From Desulfobacterales bacterium (GTDB taxonomy: Bacteria; Desulfobacterota; Desulfobacteria; Desulfobacterales; DAOWNP01), in contig JASFBI010000156.1 in NCBI GenBank assembly GCA_030149595.1, positions 1 through 5,443 of the forward strand: a DNA stretch of 5,443 nucleotides, given 5' to 3'. The position numbers were made by a program, and so were the translations under genes. Below the pieces are notes generated by a model that saw nothing but the letters and a program-made list of their open reading frames with translations, searched no databases and had not been told where the DNA came from. Of the stretch, positions 1 to 5,402 are shown one piece after another (within the stretch, counting starts at the first letter, position 1; every line of letters begins with the position of its first letter).

Positions 1-170
1 TAAGGCATTTAAGTAATAAAATTATTTGCAATGTAGATCTTGTTCTTGATGGGGGAGTGCTAAAAGGTGGTTCTGGCTCAACAGTAGTTGATGTTACAAC
101 AGATTCTCCCAAAATATTAAGAGAAGGAAGTATTACCTCTGATATGATTTATAAAACACTGAAGTTTTGA
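1..170 (+). CDS. L-threonylcarbamoyladenylate synthase (Sua5/YciO/YrdC family), 3' end only
   Basis: The window opens inside this gene; the reading frame starts at base 3 and closes at TGA 168-170, giving the last 55 residues. The visible part contains VDLVLDGG followed by GSGSTVVDV and ILREGSI, which is the conserved C-terminal signature of the YrdC fold (Asp-Gly, then Ser-Thr-Val-Val, then an Arg-x-Gly turn). Family members make threonylcarbamoyl-AMP from threonine, bicarbonate and ATP, the first step of t6A37 formation on ANN-decoding tRNAs in the cytoplasm. The protein stops about a dozen residues after the Arg-Glu-Gly turn, so it is the short single-domain form without the extra Sua5 C-terminal domain. 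Whether it is the TsaC orthologue or a YciO-type paralogue cannot be decided without the N-terminal part. Confidence 0.85.
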   Translation, partial: RHLSNKIICNVDLVLDGGVLKGGSGSTVVDVTTDSPKILREGSITSDMIYKTLKF

Positions 171-233
171 TAAAAAATAAAGAGAAAATTACTCCTGCAT
201 GCAGATGTTTTTTTTAGAGTTGTTATAAAATAG

Positions 234-262
234 TTGACAAAAAAAATATATTTAAATATAAA
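234..262 (+). promoter_or_regulatory. sigma70-type promoter of the tRNA-Leu gene
   Basis: A perfect -35 hexamer TTGACA (234-239) and a near-perfect -10 hexamer TATAAA (257-262) are separated by exactly 17 bp of almost pure A/T. Transcription would begin around 268-270, only a few bases before the mature tRNA 5' end at 272, so the precursor leader would be very short. The consensus match and the position directly in front of a stable RNA gene make this the most convincing promoter in the window. Confidence 0.8.
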
Positions 263-271
263 AAGAGTCGT

Positions 272-358
272 GCCGGAGTGGTGAAATAGGTAGACGCAGA
301 GGACTCAAAATCCTCCGGAGGTAACTCCATGCGAGTTCGATTCTCGCCTCCGGCACCA
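272..358 (+). tRNA. tRNA-Leu (anticodon CAA)
   Basis: A complete class II tRNA can be folded by eye. The acceptor stem GCCGGAG (272-278) pairs with CTCCGGC (348-354), followed by discriminator A355 and an encoded CCA (356-358). The anticodon stem GAGGA/TCCTC (299-303/311-315) closes the loop CTCAAAA, giving anticodon CAA at 306-308, which reads UUG leucine codons. The long variable arm has a GGAG/CTCC stem (317-320/325-328) with a GTAA loop, as expected for tRNA-Leu, and the T arm is GCGAG-TTCGATT-CTCGC (331-347). The A36-A37-A38 run is the usual MiaA recognition element, so A37 is probably isopentenylated rather than t6A-modified. No obvious terminator hairpin follows. Confidence 0.97.
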
Positions 359-408
359 TTATAGGCTACCTCTTTAATATAGTATACTCTTGCAAAAATA
401 GAATTTTA

Positions 409-414
409 TATAAT
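409..414 (+). promoter_or_regulatory. candidate -10 element for the CsgD-like regulator gene
   Basis: A perfect TATAAT lies at 409-414. No good -35 sits at the proper distance: TTGCAA at 390-395 leaves only a 13-bp spacer. If used, transcription would start near 421, giving a leader of about 11 nt to the ATG at 432 but about 38 nt to the ATG at 459, which favours the latter start. In sequence this AT-rich a lone TATAAT can occur by chance. Confidence 0.3.
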
Positions 415-458
415 CCTGATTATTAAATAAAATGAGTGGTGATTTGGAAGCAATTTAT

Positions 459-1079
459 ATGCAGATTGTTATTCAGACAGATAATGATTTGCAATCTGAA
501 CTTTTAATTTCTTATATAAATAAAAAAATAGAGGCAGATAGCTGTGTACAGGTAAAATCAAACGAGATTTGCCTTTTAAAAAAGGTAGAGTATAATAAGC
601 TTATAATTCTTATAGATTGCATTAACCTTGTTAAAAACCAGATAATAAAAAAAATTTTAGAAATATCTGAGGTAAATAAAGCTAAAATTTTTTTTATTAT
701 TTTGTTTAATCTTGATACTGAAATTGTTGTTGGAAAAGAGTTGCGTGGCTTAGGAATTAAAGGGGCGCTGTATGTAACCAGTTCTGTGGATATCTTTATT
801 AAAGGGGTTTTGGCAGTTATTGAAGGAAGGTTATATTTTCCTGTTTGCAGTAATAGAAAAAAAAATAAGGAAAATATAAATGATGAAGACAGTGAAGAGT
901 TAACTTTACGGGAAAAAGAGATTTTGTTTCATGTTGTATCAGGCATGACAAATAAAGAAATTTCAAGTGAACTTACCATAAGTGTCCATACAGTAAAAAC
1001 ACATATGTATAATATCTATAAAAAATTAAATATATCAAACCGCCTTCAAATTATTTTATGGGCAGTAAAAAATCTGTAA
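459..1079 (+). CDS. CsgD-like LuxR-family transcriptional regulator with degenerate receiver domain
   Basis: This 206-residue protein has a receiver-like N-terminal domain (about 1-130), a polar linker (131-147, rich in Lys/Asn then Asp/Glu) and a C-terminal LuxR/GerE helix-turn-helix (148-206), with LTLREKEI at its start and recognition helix SVHTVKTHMYNIYKKL (175-190). The architecture and many local patterns resemble E. coli CsgD: KEIL, HTVKTH.YNI.KK and a closing WA..NL. In the receiver part Asp53 (LIILIDC) sits at the phospho-acceptor position, but the paired acidic residues are reduced to Thr7-Asp8 and the conserved switch Lys is replaced by Val106, so classical phosphorylation is doubtful. 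No histidine kinase gene is nearby. An in-frame ATG at 432 would add nine residues but lacks a ribosome site; ATG 459 has GGAAG (446-450) 8 nt upstream and begins directly with the first beta strand, so I prefer it. The gene probably controls surface or matrix functions by analogy to CsgD; the targets are unknown. Confidence 0.85.
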   Translation: MQIVIQTDNDLQSELLISYINKKIEADSCVQVKSNEICLLKKVEYNKLIILIDCINLVKNQIIKKILEISEVNKAKIFFIILFNLDTEIVVGKELRGLGIKGALYVTSSVDIFIKGVLAVIEGRLYFPVCSNRKKNKENINDEDSEELTLREKEILFHVVSGMTNKEISSELTISVHTVKTHMYNIYKKLNISNRLQIILWAVKNL

Positions 1080-1131
1080 GAAGTAAGAAAAAGATTTTCA
1101 GATGCATTTTTTAAGTGTGATAAACTAATAC

Positions 1132-1175
1132 TTTTTCGTGTTTTTATAGGGTAGTTTCAGTAAAAATACGAAAGA
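1132..1175. repeat. long imperfect inverted repeat (hairpin) between regulator and PilZ genes
   Basis: The left arm 1132-1146 pairs with the right arm 1161-1175 over 15 positions. Thirteen are Watson-Crick pairs and two are G.T wobbles (1140/1167 and 1133/1174); the loop is 14 nt (1147-1160). The core arms read TTTCGTGTTTTTA and TAAAAATACGAAA. There is no T-tract after the right arm, so it is not a standard intrinsic terminator on the plus strand. It could be a weak terminator, an mRNA-stabilising element or a protein-binding palindrome, for example an operator of the CsgD-like regulator just upstream. The function is not determined. Confidence 0.5.
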
Positions 1176-1182
1176 AGACTGA

Positions 1183-1210
1183 TTGTAATTATTATTATTG
1201 ATGGTATATT
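1183..1210 (+). promoter_or_regulatory. candidate promoter of the PilZ gene
   Basis: TTGTAA (1183-1188) and TATATT (1205-1210) are separated by 16 bp. Transcription would start around 1217, about 35 nt before the PilZ start codon. It lies just downstream of the hairpin at 1132-1175, so the hairpin could act as an upstream operator. Background A/T richness limits confidence. Confidence 0.35.
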
Positions 1211-1252
1211 CTATTTAGGATATTCTTTAATCAAGGTAAAGGTTTTATAAAA

Positions 1253-1588
1253 ATGCAGGAAAAAAGAAAGTTAGAACGATTTGATCTGGAAATATTTACA
1301 AAGGTGAAGCCCTTTGGTGCAGAGAGCGACTTTATGGAGAGGGGATATACTACCAGTAATATAAGTTCATCGGGTATGTATTTTTATACAGAGGATTTTC
1401 TTCCGGTTAATACAAGCTTATCCATTGAGCTTTATCTTCCTGTTAAATCTAATAAAAAAAAGATAGATGCCAATATGACTTTGGTTAAAATTGATGGTTG
1501 TGTGAACAGGATTGACAAGCAGGGGATGGCAGTCTCTTTTGATGAAGACTATAAAATCTTTCAGATGCAAAATAGTTGTTTCAAATAA
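1253..1588 (+). CDS. single-domain PilZ protein (c-di-GMP binding)
   Basis: This 111-residue cytoplasmic protein is essentially one PilZ domain. The N-terminal RxxxR motif is present as R5-K-L-E-R9, and the second ligand motif D/NxSxxG as N36-I-S-S-S-G41, followed by beta strands (MYFYTED, SLSIELYLP) and the usual closing QGMAVSFDEDY (90-100). Both c-di-GMP contact motifs are intact, so second-messenger binding is expected. There is no effector domain, signal peptide or membrane segment, so the protein likely works by contacting a partner (motility, secretion or exopolysaccharide machinery). A ribosome site AAAGG (1238-1242) precedes ATG by 10 nt. It lies 173 bp downstream of the CsgD-like gene in the same direction and may have its own promoter. 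The exact partner cannot be read from the sequence. Confidence 0.88.
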   Translation: MQEKRKLERFDLEIFTKVKPFGAESDFMERGYTTSNISSSGMYFYTEDFLPVNTSLSIELYLPVKSNKKKIDANMTLVKIDGCVNRIDKQGMAVSFDEDYKIFQMQNSCFK

Positions 1589-1698
1589 AATCTTGTATAT
1601 AGTATTTAATGGTGTTAATTTATCCAGAATTTAAAGTCGGCATGACATTTTTTTAGATTAACTCTTTTATAAAGGGGCTGGCTTGGATAAAAAATACC

Positions 1699-2898
1699 AT
1701 GAAAAATCCTTCTAAAATTTTTTCTGCTCTTTTTCTATCAATTTTTTGTGCTGTTATTGGAATTGGAATTGTTGTTCCTCTGCTTCCTGTGTATGCACAG
1801 AACCTTGGTGCAAATGGTCTGTATATCAGTCTTATTTTTAGTTCCTTTTCTATATCCAGAACGTTTTTAATTCCTTTTTTCGGAAAAGCATCAGACAAAA
1901 ATGGCCGTAAGTTTTTTATAGTTATGGGGTTGTTTATATATGCTGTTGTCTCCTTTGCCTTTATTGTTGCAAACAATGTTGCATCTTTAATTACGGTACG
2001 TTTTATTCAGGGAATTGCATCTGCCATGATAATGCCTGTTGCCCAGGCTTATATAGGGGACATAACGCCTAAAGGGAAAGAAGGCTTTTTTATGGGTCTT
2101 TTTAATCTGTCAACCTTTTTAGGGCTTAGCATAGGTCCTATATTGGGCGGAGTTATAAAAGATAGTTTTGGTTATTCGTTTGCGTTTATTTGTATGGGGG
2201 TTTTATGTTTATTGGCTTTTTTTGTCAGTTTGTTTTTTTTGCCCAACAGTGATTGTAAAAAAAAAGATACTCACAATATTAAATCAAAAAAAAATGTTAT
2301 TATTAAAGACAGAATGATTGCGGGACTTTTTATATTTAGATTTGTTTATACAACAAGTATAGGGGTGATATGGTGTTTTCTTCCGATTTTTGCACATAAT
2401 AAATTTCATATGTCTTCATCAGATATTGGTGTTTTAGTCATGCTGGGTGTACTTATTAGTGGATTATTAAATATTCCAATGGGTTATCTTGCAGATAGGA
2501 CAAATAAAGTATTTATGATTATAACAGGTGGTGTGATTGTTTCCTGTGCTGTCTATTCCCTTGAAACAGCTACTCAGATCTCGCATCTTGTTTGTGCAAA
2601 TATTGCTTTTGGAATAGGCGGAGGTATTTCCATGCCTTCTGTTATGGCTCTGGCTGTAATAAAGGGTAATGAATTTGGTGCAATGGGATCGGTTATGGGT
2701 GTTTTAACAATGTCCCATAGCTTGGGAATGTTGGTTGGTTCTATTTTAGCTGGTTGTACCATGGACTATTTAACCATTGAAACCGGATTTTTATTTTGTG
2801 CATGGATTATGCTGGCAGGAACTTTGATTTTTTTTGCTATTATGCTTTATGATAGAAAATATAAAAAAGAGGTGGTAACAAAACAGGCGGGTTTATAG
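1699..2898 (+). CDS. MFS transporter, DHA1 drug:H+ antiporter-like
   Basis: A 399-residue inner-membrane protein with about twelve hydrophobic helices in two six-helix halves, separated by a Lys-rich cytoplasmic loop (about 183-205). Motif A is clear between TM2 and TM3 as GKASDKNGRK (62-71, with Asp66 and Arg70), and a weaker copy GYLADRTNK occurs at 262-270 in the second half. Motif B is RFIQG (101-105) in TM4, and motif C, the antiporter signature, is GLSIGPILGG (142-151) in TM5. This set indicates the 12-TM drug or metabolite:proton antiporter group (DHA1); the substrate cannot be told. ATG 1699 follows a stop at 1669 in the same frame; the ribosome site is poor (TGGA 1684-1687), with a better AAAGGGG (1671-1677) too far upstream at 21 nt. 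The gene converges on queA. A T8 and two A9 runs lie near the central loop coding region. Confidence 0.88.
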   Translation: MKNPSKIFSALFLSIFCAVIGIGIVVPLLPVYAQNLGANGLYISLIFSSFSISRTFLIPFFGKASDKNGRKFFIVMGLFIYAVVSFAFIVANNVASLITVRFIQGIASAMIMPVAQAYIGDITPKGKEGFFMGLFNLSTFLGLSIGPILGGVIKDSFGYSFAFICMGVLCLLAFFVSLFFLPNSDCKKKDTHNIKSKKNVIIKDRMIAGLFIFRFVYTTSIGVIWCFLPIFAHNKFHMSSSDIGVLVMLGVLISGLLNIPMGYLADRTNKVFMIITGGVIVSCAVYSLETATQISHLVCANIAFGIGGGISMPSVMALAVIKGNEFGAMGSVMGVLTMSHSLGMLVGSILAGCTMDYLTIETGFLFCAWIMLAGTLIFFAIMLYDRKYKKEVVTKQAGL

Positions 2899-2900
2899 CT

Positions 2901-3962
2901 TTATATAATCAGCATCCCATCACCATAACTAAAAAAATTGTACTTTAGATTTACAGCTTCTCTGTATGCATTTAATATATTTTCTTTTTTTGCAAATGCC
3001 GAGACAAGCATCATAAGAGTTGATTTTGGAAGATGAAAGTTTGTTATCATAGCATCAGTTATTTTAAAGCTGTATCCTGGATAGATAAACAGGTCGCAGT
3101 TTCCAGAGCCATGTTCTATATGGCTGTTTTTTTTTGCTAAAAATTCCAGGGTTCTTACGGTTGTAGTTCCAACTGCAAAAATTTTATTCCCTCTTTTTTT
3201 TGCATTATTTATAATTTCTGCTGTCTCTTTAGATACAAAATAGCTCTCGGAATGGATTTTATGTTTTCGTATATCTTCTGTTCTAACGGGGCTGAATGTT
3301 CCATATCCTACATGAAGAGTTATGGGTGCTATTTTAATACCCTTTTTTTCAAATTTATTTAATAGATTGTCAGTAAAGTGAAGGCCGGCTGTAGGTGCTG
3401 CTATTGCACCTTTTTGTGCAGCAAAAACAGTCTGGTAATTTATTTTATCACTTTCTTTTTTTTCATTGTTAGTGCGTTTTATATAAGGGGGGAGAGGGAT
3501 TCTCCCTATTTTATAAAGGATAGTTTCAAAACAGCCATTGCACAAAAATTGAATTGTATATATCCCATCTTTGGAATTTAATACTTTTCCTTTTAAATTG
3601 TGTGCAAAAAAAATATATTTTCCGTCTTTTATTTTTTTTGATGCTTTAACCAGACATTTTAATACAGGGTTGTTGAAGTCAAATTCAGCTTTTTGAGTAT
3701 CAGCATAGTTTAAAATAAGAATTTCGACTTTACCGCCAGTCTCTTTTTCTCCAGTTAATCTTCCCGGCACGACCTCTGTATTGTTTATAACAAGTACATC
3801 ATTGGGGCAGATATAGTCATACAGCTGATTGATAATAAGATGTGTTATTTCTCCTGTGTCTTTATTTAAGGCAAGCAGCCTGCATTGATCTCTGTGTTTT
3901 TCAGGATATTGAGAAATTAGTGACTCAGGAAGTTCATAATTATAATCATTTAAGGAAAACAT
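2901..3962 (-). CDS. queA: S-adenosylmethionine:tRNA ribosyltransferase-isomerase
   Basis: This 353-residue cytoplasmic enzyme transfers and isomerises the ribosyl moiety of SAM onto preQ1 at position 34 of GUN-anticodon tRNAs, giving epoxyqueuosine. The family blocks appear in order: the N-terminal YELPESLISQYP (9-20), LVINNTEVVPGRL (57-69), KVEILIL (78-84), RIPLPPYI (154-161), YQTVFAAQKGAIAAPTAGLHFT (176-197), LHVGYGTFSPV (216-226), VGTTTVRTLE (264-273), PGYSFKITDAMITNFHLPKSTLMMLVSAFA (295-324) and FSYGDGML (344-351). The length matches the usual 340-360 residues and nothing appears truncated. One small variation is Tyr220 in the HVG-x-GTF block. The ribosome site before ATG 3962 is weak. 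It follows the DUF2065 gene by 22 bp, so the two probably share a transcript. The usual partner tgt is not adjacent; downstream is the convergent MFS gene. Confidence 0.97.
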   Translation of the reverse strand: MFSLNDYNYELPESLISQYPEKHRDQCRLLALNKDTGEITHLIINQLYDYICPNDVLVINNTEVVPGRLTGEKETGGKVEILILNYADTQKAEFDFNNPVLKCLVKASKKIKDGKYIFFAHNLKGKVLNSKDGIYTIQFLCNGCFETILYKIGRIPLPPYIKRTNNEKKESDKINYQTVFAAQKGAIAAPTAGLHFTDNLLNKFEKKGIKIAPITLHVGYGTFSPVRTEDIRKHKIHSESYFVSKETAEIINNAKKRGNKIFAVGTTTVRTLEFLAKKNSHIEHGSGNCDLFIYPGYSFKITDAMITNFHLPKSTLMMLVSAFAKKENILNAYREAVNLKYNFFSYGDGMLII

Positions 3963-3984
3963 AATAACCGTTTATTAAAATACA

Positions 3985-4170
3985 TTAATTTTTTCCCAAA
4001 TAAACGAGAAATAACCCTGTTAACATAAGAAAGAGGCCTGTTTTTCTTAACGTACTATTGGGTGTCTCTATTATTTTTTTTATCATGGATTTGAGTTTTT
4101 CAGGAAATGCAAAATATGGAAGTCCTTCAATTATAATAACCATTCCCATTACACAAAGAAAAAATTTCAT
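3985..4170 (-). CDS. DUF2065 (YjeT-type) small inner-membrane protein
   Basis: A 61-residue protein with two hydrophobic helices, about residues 2-20 and 45-58, joined by a basic loop. The pattern of the first helix ending in EGLPYF, then a Phe-Pro, KLKSMIKKI, a Pro and LRKTGLFLML is that of DUF2065, whose E. coli member is YjeT. The role of the family is not established. The start ATG 4170 has a GGA core (complement of 4178-4180) 7 nt upstream. It is the first gene of a likely two-gene unit with queA, the gap being 22 bp. It is complete and of normal size for the family. Confidence 0.82.
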   Translation of the reverse strand: MKFFLCVMGMVIIIEGLPYFAFPEKLKSMIKKIIETPNSTLRKTGLFLMLTGLFLVYLGKN

Positions 4171-4204
4171 AAATATATCCGAAAATCAAATAAGAAATTA
4201 CAAC

Positions 4205-4232
4205 ATAATATCTTTAAAAGTTTAACCCACAA
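4205..4232 (-). promoter_or_regulatory. candidate promoter of the DUF2065-queA unit
   Basis: On the minus strand TTGTGG (complement of 4227-4232) and TATTAT (complement of 4205-4210) are 16 bp apart. Transcription would start near 4198, about 28 nt before the DUF2065 start codon. The -35 overlaps the loop of the inverted repeat at 4218-4244. The match is moderate and the surroundings are AT-rich. Confidence 0.3.
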
Positions 4233-4244
4233 TATTTTAAACTT
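4218..4244. repeat. inverted repeat between ihfA and the DUF2065 gene
   Basis: A perfect 8-bp inverted repeat, AAGTTTAA (4218-4225) and TTAAACTT (4237-4244), encloses an 11-nt loop. It lies about 36 bp past the ihfA stop codon on the minus strand, where the right arm runs into TT and then AAAG. It may be a weak AT-rich terminator for ihfA or an operator for the DUF2065-queA promoter that overlaps it. The lack of G/C in the stem and of a long T-run argues against efficient termination. Confidence 0.35.
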
Positions 4245-4279
4245 AATATTGCAAAAAGCTATATTATTAAAAAATAGTT

Positions 4280-4564
4280 TTATTGTCCACTAATATAGTT
4301 ACGCAGCACAGAAGAACATTTAAATGTGATAACTTTTCTTTTTTCCAGCATCATATCTTTTCCAGTAGCAGGGTTTCTTCCTTTCCTGGCTTTTTTTTCA
4401 GTAACACAAAATTTTCCAAAGCCGCTTACAAGGACCTCATCACTGTTTTCCAAGGTTCTTTTAATTATCTCAATAAGAATTTCAACTATTTCAACACATT
4501 TTTTTCGGGGAAGATCAAGTTCATTTTGAATATTATCAATAATGTTTGTTTTAGTTAGAGCCAT
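4280..4564 (-). CDS. ihfA: integration host factor alpha-type (HU/IHF family) DNA-bending protein
   Basis: A 94-residue nucleoid protein that dimerises and bends DNA sharply, acting in transcription, replication and recombination. The N-terminus MALTKTNIID matches the MALTK start typical of IHF-alpha. The family core is VLVSGFGKF (44-52), then the DNA-inserting arm with R-x-GRNPATGKD (60-70), where Pro65 is the intercalating residue, then KRKVITFKCSSVLR (75-88). The frame stays open upstream to an ATG at 4657, but that would add 31 hydrophobic and basic residues foreign to the family; the ATG at 4564 has a strong ribosome site GGGAG (complement of 4575-4579) 10 nt upstream, so it is the true start. 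It is transcribed alone: no pheT or other usual gammaproteobacterial neighbour is next to it. HU cannot be fully excluded, but the MALTK start and arm residues favour IHF-alpha. Confidence 0.9.
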   Translation of the reverse strand: MALTKTNIIDNIQNELDLPRKKCVEIVEILIEIIKRTLENSDEVLVSGFGKFCVTEKKARKGRNPATGKDMMLEKRKVITFKCSSVLRNYISGQ

Positions 4565-4862
4565 TTGCTGTTTTCTCCCAAAAAAAAATTTAAATGCATA
4601 TAATAATAGTTTGTAATATTTCTTTAATAACAAATAAGAAAATATCAAATATTGCACAGTAAGTTCTTTATTGTTATAAAGATGAATTTAAGGATAAAAT
4701 AAAATATTATCTTTTGGAATCGAAATACTCATTAATATGTATTATGTCAAGTAATTAAGAGAAAAAAATAATATTTATTAAAATTTAAACCAATATTAGA
4801 AATTATAAAAGATTGTAACAGTAGTGTTTATAATTTTTAATAAAAAAATAATAGAAGGTAAT
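4565..4862. other. very AT-rich divergent intergenic region
   Basis: This 298-bp stretch separates ihfA (leftward) from the Pycsar-like gene (rightward). I see no coding frame supported by a ribosome site or family resemblance. It contains the ihfA ribosome site with a T9 run just upstream on that strand (complement of 4580-4588), a small hairpin CTTTAT-TGTT-ATAAAG (4666-4681), and a candidate promoter for the rightward gene. Many TATAAT-like words occur, as expected from composition, and none facing ihfA has a convincing -35. A perfect IHF consensus site was not found, although TATCAA at 4644-4649 is a partial match. Confidence 0.6.
4813..4841 (+). promoter_or_regulatory. candidate promoter of the Pycsar-effector-like gene
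   Basis: TTGTAA (4813-4818) and TTTAAT (4836-4841) are 17 bp apart, placing a transcript start near 4848 and leaving room for the ribosome site AGAAGG (4853-4858). A perfect TATAAT at 4829-4834 overlaps but has no suitable -35. If the 4836-4841 element is used, a GTG start at 4824 would not be transcribed, which supports ATG 4863. Confidence 0.35.
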
Positions 4863-5387
4863 ATGGGGAAAATACTGGTTGGTCCAAGCATTGATCATAT
4901 GTTAAAACAGACACGAAATCACCATGTACAATTAAGTTCTCTTGCTGATTCAAAGGCAAATATGCTGATTACTGCAGCATCTCTTGTTTTAACACTGTCC
5001 ATAAGATATATTATGGATCCTGAACTTAAGTGGATTTCCGTTTGTCTTATATCTTTTTGTATATTGACTATTTTACTTGCAGCTTACTCAGCTATGCCGA
5101 AAATGTCTCTGTTTTTAAAAAAACAGAAGGGGGATGCAACAGATAATCCAAATTTAAATATTCTGTTTTTTGGTGATTTTATTAAGCTTTCCTATGATGA
5201 ATATGAGGCAAGAATGATTGATGTGATTAATAACCCTGTTGATACATATAAAGTGCAGCTCTATGAAATTTATACATTAGGACTGTTTTTGACAGGGAAA
5301 AAATATCGTTTTTTGAAGCTGGCTTATATCTCATTTATTTGTGGACTTTTAATTTGTGGAGTTGCCATTGTAATTTCACTATTTTAG
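4863..5387 (+). CDS. Pycsar-effector-like membrane protein (PF18967/DUF5706-type)
   Basis: A 174-residue predicted inner-membrane protein. An amphipathic N-terminal segment (about 9-30) leads into TM1 (about 33-50, preceded by ADSKANMLITAA), TM2 (about 57-77, closing with AMPK), a cytoplasmic region (about 80-150) and TM3 (about 153-173). The pattern Asp-x-Lys-Ala before TM1, a Pro after TM2, then LFFGDF, an acidic YDEYEARM stretch, an IYTLG helix, KKYRFLKLAY and a Gly-rich last helix agrees with the Pycsar transmembrane effector family as I remember it. In Pycsar antiphage defence such proteins respond to cCMP or cUMP from a uridylate/cytidylate cyclase and damage the membrane; stand-alone relatives may do something else. 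No cyclase is visible in the window. ATG 4863 follows AGAAGG (4853-4858) with a 4-nt gap; an upstream GTG at 4824 lacks such a site. The stop is TAG, and the frame reopens after it. Confidence 0.7.
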   Translation: MGKILVGPSIDHMLKQTRNHHVQLSSLADSKANMLITAASLVLTLSIRYIMDPELKWISVCLISFCILTILLAAYSAMPKMSLFLKKQKGDATDNPNLNILFFGDFIKLSYDEYEARMIDVINNPVDTYKVQLYEIYTLGLFLTGKKYRFLKLAYISFICGLLICGVAIVISLF

Positions 5388-5402
5388 TTTCATATAACAT
5401 AC

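Noticed and set aside
195..215. Possible terminator after the threonylcarbamoyl-AMP synthase gene: palindrome CTGCATGCAG (195-204) followed by T8 (208-215).
   Set aside because: The palindrome has no loop, so a folded RNA would have only three base pairs; it is too weak to call, although the T8 run is suggestive.
272..358. tRNA-Leu as an integration site for a mobile element.
   Set aside because: No duplicate of the tRNA 3' end and no integrase gene are present in the window.
1635..1654. GTC-GAC mini-stem followed by T7 downstream of the PilZ gene.
   Set aside because: Only three stem pairs can form; not a credible terminator.
1683..1715. Short TTG-started frame of ten codons placed 5 nt after AAAGGGG, overlapping the MFS start; a possible leader peptide.
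   Set aside because: Too short and not conserved by any visible criterion; the ribosome-site match is likely incidental.
3378..3581. Plus-strand frame of 67 codons inside queA, and similar frames opposite the MFS and ihfA genes.
   Set aside because: They are antisense shadows of well-recognised genes and show no family resemblance of their own.
4565..4657. N-terminal extension of the IHF-alpha frame to an ATG at 4657.
   Set aside because: The added residues do not belong to the family and a strong ribosome site marks ATG 4564.
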